Shown here in pieces: positions 8,628-16,358 of a DNA stretch of 41,322 nucleotides. Positions within the stretch are counted from its first letter, which is position 1, and each line of letters starts with the position of its first letter. The DNA comes from UBA5336 sp039815055. GTDB lineage: Bacteria; Pseudomonadota; Alphaproteobacteria; Caulobacterales; Hyphomonadaceae. The position numbers were made by a program, and so were the translations under genes. The DNA lies in NCBI GenBank assembly GCA_039815055.1, contig JBCCAA010000025.1:1-41322 (forward strand), in the 5' to 3' direction. Below the pieces are notes generated by a model. The model made no database searches. It was not told where the DNA came from and saw only the letters and a program-made list of their open reading frames with translations.

Positions 8628-9050
8628 TCAGGCTGGCTCATCGGTCAGAGGTGTCGGCATTTTCCAGGCGAGATAGGCAGACGGTAGGGTTAAAACGATC
8701 AAAAGGGCGCCCCAAAAAATACTGTTCCAACGATCGCCCGTCGTGGGTCGCCAAAGGCCGCTGAGCCGCTCAGCATCAGTAACGAGGAACATGTAGAATA
8801 GGCCGAGCAGGGTCATGCCGCCGAACAGATGGTGGGCAAAGGTGTGGGCGCGCCGCCGCATGTCCAATTCAAACTCATCCAGCAAGCAGATTTCCTCGCC
8901 ACTGATGCGCTGGAGATAGCTGGGCATCAGCAAAACAAAGCATATGAGCGCCACAAGGATCGTCACGAAGCCAATGAGGTACAGAGGGTGCAGGCCTGGA
9001 TAGTCTGTGCCGAGCAACAGCAGGGTCACACACTCCACCGGATACAGCAC
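8628..9050 (-). CDS. Small membrane protein, partner of XRE regulator; possible broken start
   Basis: A 140-residue protein from a GTG at 9050, with four hydrophobic segments: about 6-14 extending into 22-45, then 70-90 and 108-128. I do not recognise the family. It follows the XRE regulator gene, and small XRE-type regulators of this class are often paired with a membrane protein. The frame continues upstream of the GTG to an ATG at 9131 that shares one base with the regulator stop (TGATG), but an in-frame TGA at 9090-9092 (codon 14) interrupts it. Either the gene has a recent nonsense change or translation begins at the GTG, which has no clear ribosome site. Confidence 0.6.
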   Translation of the reverse strand: MLYPVECVTLLLLGTDYPGLHPLYLIGFVTILVALICFVLLMPSYLQRISGEEICLLDEFELDMRRRAHTFAHHLFGGMTLLGLFYMFLVTDAERLSGLWRPTTGDRWNSIFWGALLIVLTLPSAYLAWKMPTPLTDEPA

Positions 9051-9130
9051 CAGGGGTGCGGTGGTGAGGGACCGCGTGCGCGCCGGATTTCATTCCGCCG
9101 GTCCATCGCTGCTCGGCTTACTGTAGCACA

Positions 9131-9388
9131 TCATTCTTTGTCTCTGGCTTTTAGGGCAGCCACCTGCTGGGACAGGTTGGCCAGCGGGGTCAGCGAGAAA
9201 ATCATCTCCACGGGCAGTTCGAAGAATGCTGCCATGCGCAAAGCCAGATCGAGGCTGGGATTGTAGTCCCCGCGCTCAATGTAGCCGACGGTTTGATAGT
9301 TGATGCCCAAGGCCTCCGAGAGCGCTTTACGCGACAAGCCGCGTTCCGTGCGCAGCATGGCAACCCGATTGTGGATCTGATCCGTCAT
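9131..9388 (-). CDS. XRE-family helix-turn-helix regulator
   Basis: 85 residues, almost all one HTH_3 domain: IHNRVAMLRTERGLSRKAL, then the recognition region INYQTVGYIERGDYNPSLDLAL. The start ATG at 9388 gives the canonical N-terminus MTDQIHNRV; longer in-frame starts would read through an AT-rich operator region. It probably represses itself and the linked membrane gene through the palindromes at 9409-9440. Confidence 0.88.
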   Translation of the reverse strand: MTDQIHNRVAMLRTERGLSRKALSEALGINYQTVGYIERGDYNPSLDLALRMAAFFELPVEMIFSLTPLANLSQQVAALKARDKE

Positions 9389-9408
9389 GATATTTATATA
9401 GTACAAAA

Positions 9409-9440
9409 TGTTGTGTATATACAACATAAATGTATATACA
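9409..9440. promoter_or_regulatory. Twin palindromic operator upstream of XRE gene
   Basis: Two copies of the ten-base palindrome TGTATATACA lie at 9414-9423 and 9431-9440, 17 bases centre to centre. The first sits inside a wider inverted repeat, TGTTGT-N6-ACAACA (9409-9426). They are 21 to 52 bases upstream of the XRE start in a strongly AT-rich island and on the promoter side of that gene, as expected for autoregulation. They may also affect the divergent gene at 9576. Confidence 0.65.
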
Positions 9441-9575
9441 TTCGCCTCACCCTTTCGATTAAGGCCTTGGCGTTGACTTAGGATATCGACAGGATGATCG
9501 TTTAAGCCTTCATTAGGAGGTGGGCTGGGCAAAGTGCCCCTTGGCCAGACATTGGCCGGAACGTGGAGAGGCTGA

Positions 9576-10562
9576 ATGACTATGTTTCAAAAATCCCTGA
9601 TGGCGGGCAGCGCGGCGCTGACCTTGATGCTGGCAGCGTGCACGCCTGGTGAGGGCGCAGATGCACCCGCTGAGCCGGTCGCCGATGACCCGGCGGCTGA
9701 AGCGCCGTCCGATCCCGTCGACGAGGCCCGCGAGGATATTCCACCGCTCGGCCAGCCAGCGCTTTGGACCGTGGCCGATGAAGACACGACCATTCACATG
9801 TTTGGCACGGTCCACATTCTCAAGCCGGAAACCGAGTGGCAGACCGATGAACTGGATGCTGCCCTGGACGCAGCCGATGCGATTTATTTCGAAGCCGATG
9901 TGTTGAGTGAAGAAGCCGCCTTGCAGATGGCGACGCTTGTGCCTCAACTTGGCGTATTCACCGACGGTACGACCCTGTCCAGCCTGCTGGACGAAGGCCA
10001 GCTGAAGGAAGTGGAAGAGGCGGCTGCCATCGTGGGCGTTCCGATGGCTGCGATTGAACCGCTGAAGCCCTGGCTCGCAACGGTTCAGATGTCGGTCCTG
10101 GGTCTTCAACAGCAGGGCTATGACGCCGGGTCGGGTGTTGAAGTCATCCTCACCCAGTTTGCAGATGAAAATGACCTGGAGACGCGGTTCCTCGAAACGG
10201 CTGAAGAACAATTGCAGTTCTTCGCGGGGCTGCCCATGGAGGATCAGGTGGACTTCCTGGTCACCTCCTCCATCCAGATTGAAGACAGTCCAACCATGCT
10301 GGATGATTTGGTCGAAGAGTGGGCCACCGGCGATATCGATGACCTTGCCCTGATCATGTCAGCGCCCGATGTGATGGGGTCTGATGCGGTCTACGATGCG
10401 CTGCTGGTTGATCGCAACGAAACCTGGACCACACAGATCAAGGGCCTGCTCGACGCCGAGGCGGGAACATTCGTCTATGCTGTGGGCGCCGCTCACCTGG
10501 CCGGTGATGACAGCGTCGTGGCCATGCTGCGCGCCGATGGGCTCGAGGTAACCGGTCCTTAA
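9576..10562 (+). CDS. TraB/GumN family lipoprotein
   Basis: 328 residues. A lipoprotein signal ends at LAAC (Cys22), followed by an acidic Ala/Pro/Glu linker to about 60. The TraB/GumN domain then shows HMFGTVHILK with the family GxxH motif and, near the end, VYAVGAAHLAGDDSV with the second GxxH. Distant animal relatives (TIKI) are metalloproteases; the bacterial role is not established. The sequence is very acidic. The stop overlaps that of the convergent lyase gene by four bases. Confidence 0.85.
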   Translation: MTMFQKSLMAGSAALTLMLAACTPGEGADAPAEPVADDPAAEAPSDPVDEAREDIPPLGQPALWTVADEDTTIHMFGTVHILKPETEWQTDELDAALDAADAIYFEADVLSEEAALQMATLVPQLGVFTDGTTLSSLLDEGQLKEVEEAAAIVGVPMAAIEPLKPWLATVQMSVLGLQQQGYDAGSGVEVILTQFADENDLETRFLETAEEQLQFFAGLPMEDQVDFLVTSSIQIEDSPTMLDDLVEEWATGDIDDLALIMSAPDVMGSDAVYDALLVDRNETWTTQIKGLLDAEAGTFVYAVGAAHLAGDDSVVAMLRADGLEVTGP

Positions 10563-11449
10563 GTCTTGGGGGGCCGTGCGGCGATCACCGCGTCGATCTC
10601 CACAACACGCCGGGCTTCTTCCAGGTGAAGAAGCTCGGTCATCTTGCCATTCACCTTGATAACACCCTTGCCGGCGTTTTCAGGGGCGTTGAAGGCGTCA
10701 ATCACATCTCGCGCGTGGGTGACATCGGCTTCGGCCGGTGAGAAAACGTCGTTCGCGATGTCGATTTGGCTCGGATGGATCAGGGTCTTTCCGTCAAAGC
10801 CGAGGTCTCGTCCTTGCTCGCTTTCTGCAATGAGACCGGCCTCGTTCTCTATATCGTTGAAGACGCCATCCAGGGCGATGAGGCCATAAGCACGCGCGGC
10901 GGCGATGGTAGCACCAAAACTGTATTGAAAGACGGCACGGTCGGCGGTGGGGCTGACCCGTAGCTCCTTGGCCAAGTCATTGGTGCCCATGACAAAGCCT
11001 TGCAGGCGCGTGCGGCCGACGGCTTCGGCTATTTCCTGCAGGTTCAGGATCGCTTTGGGCATTTCGATCATAACCCATAGGCCCGTGGCGTCTGATGCGC
11101 CAGCCCGCGTCATGGCGTCATTCAGCCGATCCACATCGCCGCCATCGATGACTTTGGGCGCAAGAATGCCATCTGGCCCGGCGGCCGCTGCCGCTTTCAT
11201 GTCATCGAGTCCCCATTCGGTGTCGAGGCCGTTGATGCGAATGATAAGTTCGCGCGGGCCATAGCCTCCAGCGCGGACAGCGGCGGCAACAGCGTCTCGC
11301 GCGTCAGACTTGGCTTCTGGCGCCACGGCATCTTCAAGGTCGAACACCAGCGTGTCGGCGGGCAAAGACTTCGCCTTTTCCAGCGCGTTGGGCCTGGCGC
11401 CAGGCAAATACAGCACCGAGCGGCGAGGGCGATGGGTGGTTTGGGTCAT
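10559..11449 (-). CDS. HpcH/HpaI aldolase/citrate lyase family protein (CoA-ester lyase)
   Basis: 296 residues of the CitE/malyl-CoA lyase fold. SVLYLPGARPNALEKA, VFDLEDAVAPEAK, IIRINGLDTEW, WVMIEMPKAI and GFDGKTLIHPSQI are the family blocks, including the metal-binding Glu and Asp segments. Such enzymes cleave or join CoA esters such as malyl-CoA, methylmalyl-CoA or citramalyl-CoA; the substrate cannot be chosen from sequence. The ATG at 11449 matches the family N-terminus; the frame extends upstream, but that part looks non-native. Confidence 0.88.
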   Translation of the reverse strand: MTQTTHRPRRSVLYLPGARPNALEKAKSLPADTLVFDLEDAVAPEAKSDARDAVAAAVRAGGYGPRELIIRINGLDTEWGLDDMKAAAAAGPDGILAPKVIDGGDVDRLNDAMTRAGASDATGLWVMIEMPKAILNLQEIAEAVGRTRLQGFVMGTNDLAKELRVSPTADRAVFQYSFGATIAAARAYGLIALDGVFNDIENEAGLIAESEQGRDLGFDGKTLIHPSQIDIANDVFSPAEADVTHARDVIDAFNAPENAGKGVIKVNGKMTELLHLEEARRVVEIDAVIAARPPKT

Positions 11450-11579
11450 GGGGGGCTCCGGTCTGGCGAATTGTTGCTGCCGAAAGGGCTGCCTTGTCCA
11501 GACCGCCAGCCCGCGTGGCAGTCTTTTGAGCTGATGACCGATGTCGCCTATAGTGAAACACTTGGCATCGGAGGCTCCC

Positions 11580-11792
11580 ATGACGTATTTGCTCGGCTAC
11601 ATCAAACTCATGCTTTTGCTGGGGGCGACCGCAGCGCTGTATCCGCTGCTGCATGTGATCTGGGTCGGCGCTCTGCCGGCGAATTTGATGGAAGTCGTCG
11701 CAACCCTCGCCGTGCTGGCTGTGTTTGGCCTTCTGGTCACCCTGATAAGCCTGCCAGGCCGCCCTCCCGCCGACAAACAGCCTACAGCCTAG
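11580..11792 (+). CDS. Small two-segment membrane protein
   Basis: 70 residues with two hydrophobic stretches, about 5-30 and 34-60, and a short polar tail. The ATG at 11580 has CGGAGG six bases upstream, which fixes the start. I recognise no family. It diverges from the CoA-ester lyase gene and its TAG stop shares CTAG with the stop of the convergent DUF481 gene. Confidence 0.65.
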   Translation: MTYLLGYIKLMLLLGATAALYPLLHVIWVGALPANLMEVVATLAVLAVFGLLVTLISLPGRPPADKQPTA

Positions 11793-12724
11793 AACCCGTA
11801 CGACACATTCAACTTCAGGATAGAGTCCTGGTTTTCATTGCTGTCCGGCGGGTCGGTTTCGTATCGGAACTCATAGGATACTCCAGTGCGGATGCCGCGC
11901 GAGACGTCAAAGCTCAACGCTGATGATGACACCAGAAACGCCGATGGCTCCGACGCGGTCAGCCGCACATCCTGTTCGGCCACGATGTCACCCGGGATCA
12001 GCCAATCCACATCAAGCGCCGAATAGAGCACCCACTCGCCGCGAGTCTCATCTGTGTCGGCTTCGCGTGTGAACCGGTAACCCGGGCCGATCTGGCCTTT
12101 GATGGTCAGGTCGTCGCGCTCGACGAAGTTGCGCCCGGTGCCGCCACCCAGAAAGGTCCGTCGGTCAAACCCGGAAAAGGCGTTTTCATCATGGGAGGCG
12201 CGAACATAGCCGTGGAAAAAATCGGTGATGTTGGCGTCCACCTGATAGGCAAAGCCCCAGCGTCGCTGGCTCGTATTGCCATTGTTTTCCGCTGTATCGG
12301 CATAGGCTTCAAACTGGTCCACACGGCCCTCGGCGGCTCGGTCCATTTTCAATTTCATGCCAAAAGCAGACGTATCAGTGTTGCCATCAGTGGTGCTGGC
12401 CGACACTGCGATGCGGCCTTTCCAGTCGCGAAAATAGTCGAATTGCGGCGGGCGATAGCCCTGCACGGTTGATCCAGTCAGGGTGAGCGCAGGCTCCACC
12501 ACAGGCGACGCTAGCAGCGCGAGAAGCGCGTCGATTTCGCCTGTAAACTCAGGGTAAGTCAGCTTTGCGGCTGCGACGACAGCATCGACATCGGCAATGT
12601 CCTCGCCGTCGCGGGCGGCCACACTGATCATGCGGTAAACGGCCTGGGGCAGAGCGTCTTCAACCTGCTCGCTCGCCTCCACGACCGAAGCTTCGGAAGC
12701 GGCAAGAAGACAAAACTCGAACAT
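11789..12724 (-). CDS. DUF481 family outer membrane beta-barrel protein
   Basis: 311 residues. After a helical N-terminal part to about 95, the rest is a run of amphipathic beta strands ending in Phe (LKLNVSYGF), as in outer membrane barrels. The pattern matches DUF481 (YdiY-like, salt-induced) proteins: WKGRIAVSASTTDGNTDTSAFG, RWGFAYQVDANITDFF, GPGYRFTREADT. No convincing signal peptide is present: the N-terminus is MFEFCLLAASEAS and the in-frame codons above it back to a stop give no hydrophobic core either. The start or upstream sequence may be damaged, or the start non-canonical. Confidence 0.75.
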   Translation of the reverse strand: MFEFCLLAASEASVVEASEQVEDALPQAVYRMISVAARDGEDIADVDAVVAAAKLTYPEFTGEIDALLALLASPVVEPALTLTGSTVQGYRPPQFDYFRDWKGRIAVSASTTDGNTDTSAFGMKLKMDRAAEGRVDQFEAYADTAENNGNTSQRRWGFAYQVDANITDFFHGYVRASHDENAFSGFDRRTFLGGGTGRNFVERDDLTIKGQIGPGYRFTREADTDETRGEWVLYSALDVDWLIPGDIVAEQDVRLTASEPSAFLVSSSALSFDVSRGIRTGVSYEFRYETDPPDSNENQDSILKLNVSYGF

Positions 12725-12805
12725 CGAAGACTCTACCTTTTGTACACAATTACCAATCCACGGCTAAGTATCTGTGGTCGCCCGGTCAACCGCGACTCCC
12801 TATAA

Positions 12806-12818
12806 AACGATAATCGTT
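12806..12818. promoter_or_regulatory. Perfect inverted repeat upstream of DUF481 gene
   Basis: AACGAT and ATCGTT flank a single central base, 82 bases upstream of the DUF481 start, next to AT-rich sequence. It could be a repressor site; no regulator gene is adjacent. Confidence 0.35.
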
Positions 12819-12853
12819 CAAGGTCGCATTAACTTACAGGCCGCGCAGGCGAC

Positions 12854-13321
12854 CTATTTGCCCGCTTCCGTCCAGCCGCCCTTTGGCGTTTGCTGGAAAT
12901 ATCGGCAGGTCAGCCCTGCATCCTTGGCAGCCTTGAACTGGGTGCGGGCGGTGGCGCGCACCTCCTGGTCTCGGCCATCAAACATCACCATACACCGCTG
13001 GAACGGCGCATTTGGTGGCGCTTCGTACCCGTCTAGCAGGAGGAGGGCGTCGGCGCCGTTGGCATTGTCGAGCCCGCCGGAAATCAGGATGGGCTGGCGC
13101 GCGGCATTAAGGCCTTCCGCCTCAGCCTGGCCATGGGGAAGAAAGCTCTGGTCCGAATACGTCCACAGCCCCTCGTCGAGCTGCGCCCGCCGCGCCCCAT
13201 TTTGGCTGACGGCAAGCACATTCCATCCCCGTTCAAGGCATTTCTCAAGCAAGGGGCCGGCCGCGCGCTCCGGCCCCGTCTTTTCCAGATGGTAGAACCA
13301 CCATTCGGGGGCATCACTCAT
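12854..13321 (-). CDS. holC: DNA polymerase III subunit chi
   Basis: 155 residues matching HolC, which links the replicase clamp loader to single-strand binding protein. Family features are WFYHLEKTGPERAAGPLLEKCLERGW, LWTYSDQSFLPHG, ISGGLDNANGADALLLLDG and the late CRYFQQTPKGGW. It lies downstream of pepA, the usual proteobacterial arrangement, with one small gene between them. Its start overlaps the end of that gene by eight bases. Confidence 0.92.
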   Translation of the reverse strand: MSDAPEWWFYHLEKTGPERAAGPLLEKCLERGWNVLAVSQNGARRAQLDEGLWTYSDQSFLPHGQAEAEGLNAARQPILISGGLDNANGADALLLLDGYEAPPNAPFQRCMVMFDGRDQEVRATARTQFKAAKDAGLTCRYFQQTPKGGWTEAGK

Positions 13322-13610
13322 GTTCTGCTCTGCCTTCAGCCGCCATCTCTTCTCGTTTGGCGGAATCCTTCCAGAAATCTGGAGCGAGCTCGCCGATTGC
13401 CAGCAATCTAAGCTGTTCGATGCCTTTTGGACTTATCCACCCGGACCGTACAGGAGGGTAAAGAAGCTCGAGTTGGAAGACCGCTAACTGTAATGCTTCC
13501 ACTTCCGCGTCTTTATGGCCGACAGAGATAAAATCATCCCATTCCCAAATGCCGCTTTCATCCTCCTCGATAAAACGAAGGATAAGCGATTTGGCTGCTT
13601 CGGGTGTCAT
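13314..13610 (-). CDS. Hypothetical protein between pepA and holC
   Basis: 98 residues, soluble and acidic, with a conserved-looking SGIWEWDDFISVGHKD segment near 19-34 followed by two helices. It starts immediately after the pepA stop and overlaps holC by eight bases, so it should be translated from the same message. I do not recognise the family. The WxWDDF and YPP-type pattern is reminiscent of small immunity-like proteins, but no toxin is nearby, so no function is proposed. Confidence 0.7.
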   Translation of the reverse strand: MTPEAAKSLILRFIEEDESGIWEWDDFISVGHKDAEVEALQLAVFQLELLYPPVRSGWISPKGIEQLRLLAIGELAPDFWKDSAKREEMAAEGRAEHE

Positions 13611-15077
13611 TTACCCCTCATAATTATCCGCGATCCAGCGGCTGAGCAGGCGTGGACCAAAGCCTGAGGCCCAGCTTGGGTCCGTCGGTGGTTTCTCGCC
13701 CTCGCGCCACGCGACGCCGGCAATATCGATATGTGCCCATTTGGTGCCGGTCTCGATGAAGCGTTGCAGAAACTGCGCGGCCGTGATCGAGCCCGCGGCC
13801 CGCCCGCCTATATTGCGCATGTCTGCAAAGCGCGACTTCAGAAGCTTGTCATAGCGCTCGCCGAGCGGCATGTGCCAGACGGTTTCGCCGGAGATCCTGC
13901 CGGCGGCCTGAAGCTCGCTGACGAGGCCGTCATCATTGGAGAACACGCCAGCATGTTCATGGCCCAACGAGATAACGATCGCGCCGGTCAGAGTGGCAAG
14001 ATCGACGATGGCTTTCGGCTTGTACTCCTTCTGGGCGTACCAGAGCACATCGGCCAGCACGAGACGGCCTTCGGCGTCTGTGTTCTGAATCTCGATGGTC
14101 TGACCTGAGGCGGAGGTGAGGATATCGCCGGGCCGGATGGCGTTGCCGTCAGGCATGTTTTCCACCAGGCCGATCAGGCCGACGACATTGGCCTTGGCCT
14201 TGCGTTTGGCAAGCGCGAGCATGGTGCCCGTCACGGCGGCTGCGCCGCCCATATCGCCTTTCATGTCTTCCATGGACGCGCCGGGCTTCAGGGAGATGCC
14301 GCCGGTGTCGAAGCAGACGCCTTTGCCCACCAGAGCCAGCGGGGCATCGCCAGTCTTGCCGCCATTCCATATCATAACCGCAAGCTGGCTCTCCCGGATT
14401 GAGCCTTGGCCGACTCCAAGGAGGGAGCCCATGCCAAGGTCTGTCATTTCTTTTTCGCCGAGGATTTTAACTTCAAGCCCATGGGCCTCAAGTTCCTTGG
14501 CGCGCGCGGCGAAGTTTTCCGGATAGAGCACATTTGGTGGCTCGTTCATCAGATCGCGCGCCAGCAGCGTGCCTTCGGTGTCCGCGTCATGGGGCTTGAA
14601 CGCGGCCCGCGCCGCTTTCTCGTCTTCGGTGACCAGTGTCAGTGTTTTGAGGCTTGGCTTGTCGGCGGGTTTCAGCTTGGTGAAATAGCTGTCGAAGCGA
14701 TAGGCGGCGAGTTTCGCGCCAGCACCAGCCGCCGCCGCATGCTCAGCCTCGTCTACGGCAAGGGAAAGGGATTTGAACCCGCTCATCGCCTGGGATTTCA
14801 CCAGGCTGGCAGCAATCCGCTCAAACGTGGCGCCGGTTCGCTCACTCGCCTTGCCGCCGCCCACGAGCACCACACGGCGCGTTTCAACCGTCTTGGGCAT
14901 AACGATGACAGCGTTCTGGCCCAGTTTGCCGCTGAAACGCTCTGCCGCCAGGGCTTCGGTGAGCAAGCCACCACTGGCATCGTCCAAATCCTTGGCGCTG
15001 TTTGGCAATTTTGCGCCGTCATCGATGATGATTGCCTGGATGTCGGCCTCTGCAGACGCCTTAAAATTGATCTTCAT
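13611..15077 (-). CDS. pepA: Leucyl aminopeptidase (M17)
   Basis: 488 residues, the normal M17 length. The N-terminal macro-like domain spans about 1-165. The catalytic domain has the two-metal site residues Lys252, Asp257, Asp275, Asp334 and Glu336 in GKGVCFDTGG, MKGDMGGAA and NTDAEGRL (332-339). The enzyme removes N-terminal residues from peptides in the cytoplasm; some homologues also bind DNA. It is the first gene of pepA-hypothetical-holC and diverges from lptF. Confidence 0.95.
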   Translation of the reverse strand: MKINFKASAEADIQAIIIDDGAKLPNSAKDLDDASGGLLTEALAAERFSGKLGQNAVIVMPKTVETRRVVLVGGGKASERTGATFERIAASLVKSQAMSGFKSLSLAVDEAEHAAAAGAGAKLAAYRFDSYFTKLKPADKPSLKTLTLVTEDEKAARAAFKPHDADTEGTLLARDLMNEPPNVLYPENFAARAKELEAHGLEVKILGEKEMTDLGMGSLLGVGQGSIRESQLAVMIWNGGKTGDAPLALVGKGVCFDTGGISLKPGASMEDMKGDMGGAAAVTGTMLALAKRKAKANVVGLIGLVENMPDGNAIRPGDILTSASGQTIEIQNTDAEGRLVLADVLWYAQKEYKPKAIVDLATLTGAIVISLGHEHAGVFSNDDGLVSELQAAGRISGETVWHMPLGERYDKLLKSRFADMRNIGGRAAGSITAAQFLQRFIETGTKWAHIDIAGVAWREGEKPPTDPSWASGFGPRLLSRWIADNYEG

Positions 15078-15209
15078 GTGCTAAGAACTCCGTTTGACCG
15101 CAACCTAACCATCGACGCGGTGGGTTCAACTCGCTAATTGGAGAATCAGGGTCGCTCGCTCAATTGGCCCTGCCACTTTCACCGCGCAAAGGTGTGTCCT
15201 AGACGGCCC

Positions 15210-16358
15210 ATGACCCGCATCCAGACCTACCTGTTTTATGAAGTGTTCCGCACGGTGGTGATAATCGTCGGCGGTTTGGCCCTGCTGGCTCTACTGGCCC
15301 AGGGTCTGTCGCAAACCGATCTGATCATCGAGAATCGCCAGTCGGCCTTCACCTACTTCTATGTGGTGATGCTGGGCGCGCCCCAGGTGATCTCCTTGCT
15401 GACGCCGCTGGCACTTTTCATTGCTTCAGTCTGGTCGCTGAACCGGATTCACAAGGACAGTGAAATTGTGGTTGCCCAGGCCGCCGGCATGTCGCGCTGG
15501 CAGGTGGCTTCGCCGATCATCCGCCTGGCAGTTTTTGCTGCGGTGGCGCATCTGGTCATCAATCTCTGGGTTCAACCTACCGCCCAGCGCGTCTTGCGTG
15601 AGAATGTGGCCGATATCCGCGCCGATCTGGTCGCCACGGTGGTGCAGCCTGGCCAGTTCCGTCAGGCTGACGATCAGCTGACCGTGTATGCCCGCGAGTC
15701 CCGTGGAGGTGAGCTGTATGGCATGCTGATTTCAGATGCCCGCGATCCGCGCGAAGCCACCGACATCCTCGCCCAGACCGGGACCGTGGTTGAGATTGAC
15801 GGCAAGCCCGCCATTATTCTGCGCGATGGGCAATTCCAGACCGTGGATGAAAACGGGTCGCTCTCTATCCTGGATTTCGAACAGCATGCCTTTGATCTCA
15901 CACCGTTCATGCAGGAGGATTCCAATGTCGTGCTGAAAGGCTCCGACAGGTATCTGTACGAGCTGTTTTTCATCGACACGAAAGACTATCTCGAAGTGCG
16001 CAACGAGCTGTCATTCAAAGCCGAAGCCCATGCTCGGCTGACACTGCCGCTGATCAATATCACCATGGCGCTTTTAGCCGTCGTGGCCGTAATCGGCGGA
16101 GATTTTTCGAGGCGGGGCTATGGGCGCAGGATTTCGATCGCAACGACGGTCGCCCTTGTGTTGGTTGTGGTGCAGATCAGTCTGCCATCGGCGGCGGCCG
16201 ACGATGCCGCGCTGAACGCGGTTCAATGGGCGGTTCCTTTGATCAGCATCGCCGTGCTGTGTTGGATGGCGTTCGTGAAAGGCAAAAGCAAATCGACGGG
16301 CCGCGGGCGCAGGTTCCTGCTGCGTGACCGGATTGACGGCGCTGAGAGTCCGGCATGA
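15210..16358 (+). CDS. lptF: LPS export ABC transporter permease LptF
   Basis: 382 residues of the YjgP/YjgQ (LptF/LptG) family. It starts MTRIQTYLFYEVF, has three N-terminal membrane helices, a periplasmic beta-rich domain at about 130-260, and three C-terminal helices. It forms the inner membrane permease with LptG and extracts LPS for transport by LptB2FGC. An in-frame upstream extension from 15138 looks non-native, so the ATG at 15210 is preferred. The stop overlaps the lptG start by four bases (ATGA). Confidence 0.93.
   Translation: MTRIQTYLFYEVFRTVVIIVGGLALLALLAQGLSQTDLIIENRQSAFTYFYVVMLGAPQVISLLTPLALFIASVWSLNRIHKDSEIVVAQAAGMSRWQVASPIIRLAVFAAVAHLVINLWVQPTAQRVLRENVADIRADLVATVVQPGQFRQADDQLTVYARESRGGELYGMLISDARDPREATDILAQTGTVVEIDGKPAIILRDGQFQTVDENGSLSILDFEQHAFDLTPFMQEDSNVVLKGSDRYLYELFFIDTKDYLEVRNELSFKAEAHARLTLPLINITMALLAVVAVIGGDFSRRGYGRRISIATTVALVLVVVQISLPSAAADDAALNAVQWAVPLISIAVLCWMAFVKGKSKSTGRGRRFLLRDRIDGAESPA

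Noticed and set aside
9090..9092. TGA read as selenocysteine
   Set aside because: The codon is in a non-conserved hydrophilic N-terminus, no hairpin resembling a SECIS element follows, and the protein is not redox-like.
13314..13610. Immunity protein or toxin-antitoxin partner
   Set aside because: No toxin gene is adjacent and the resemblance is limited to a short Trp/Asp pattern.
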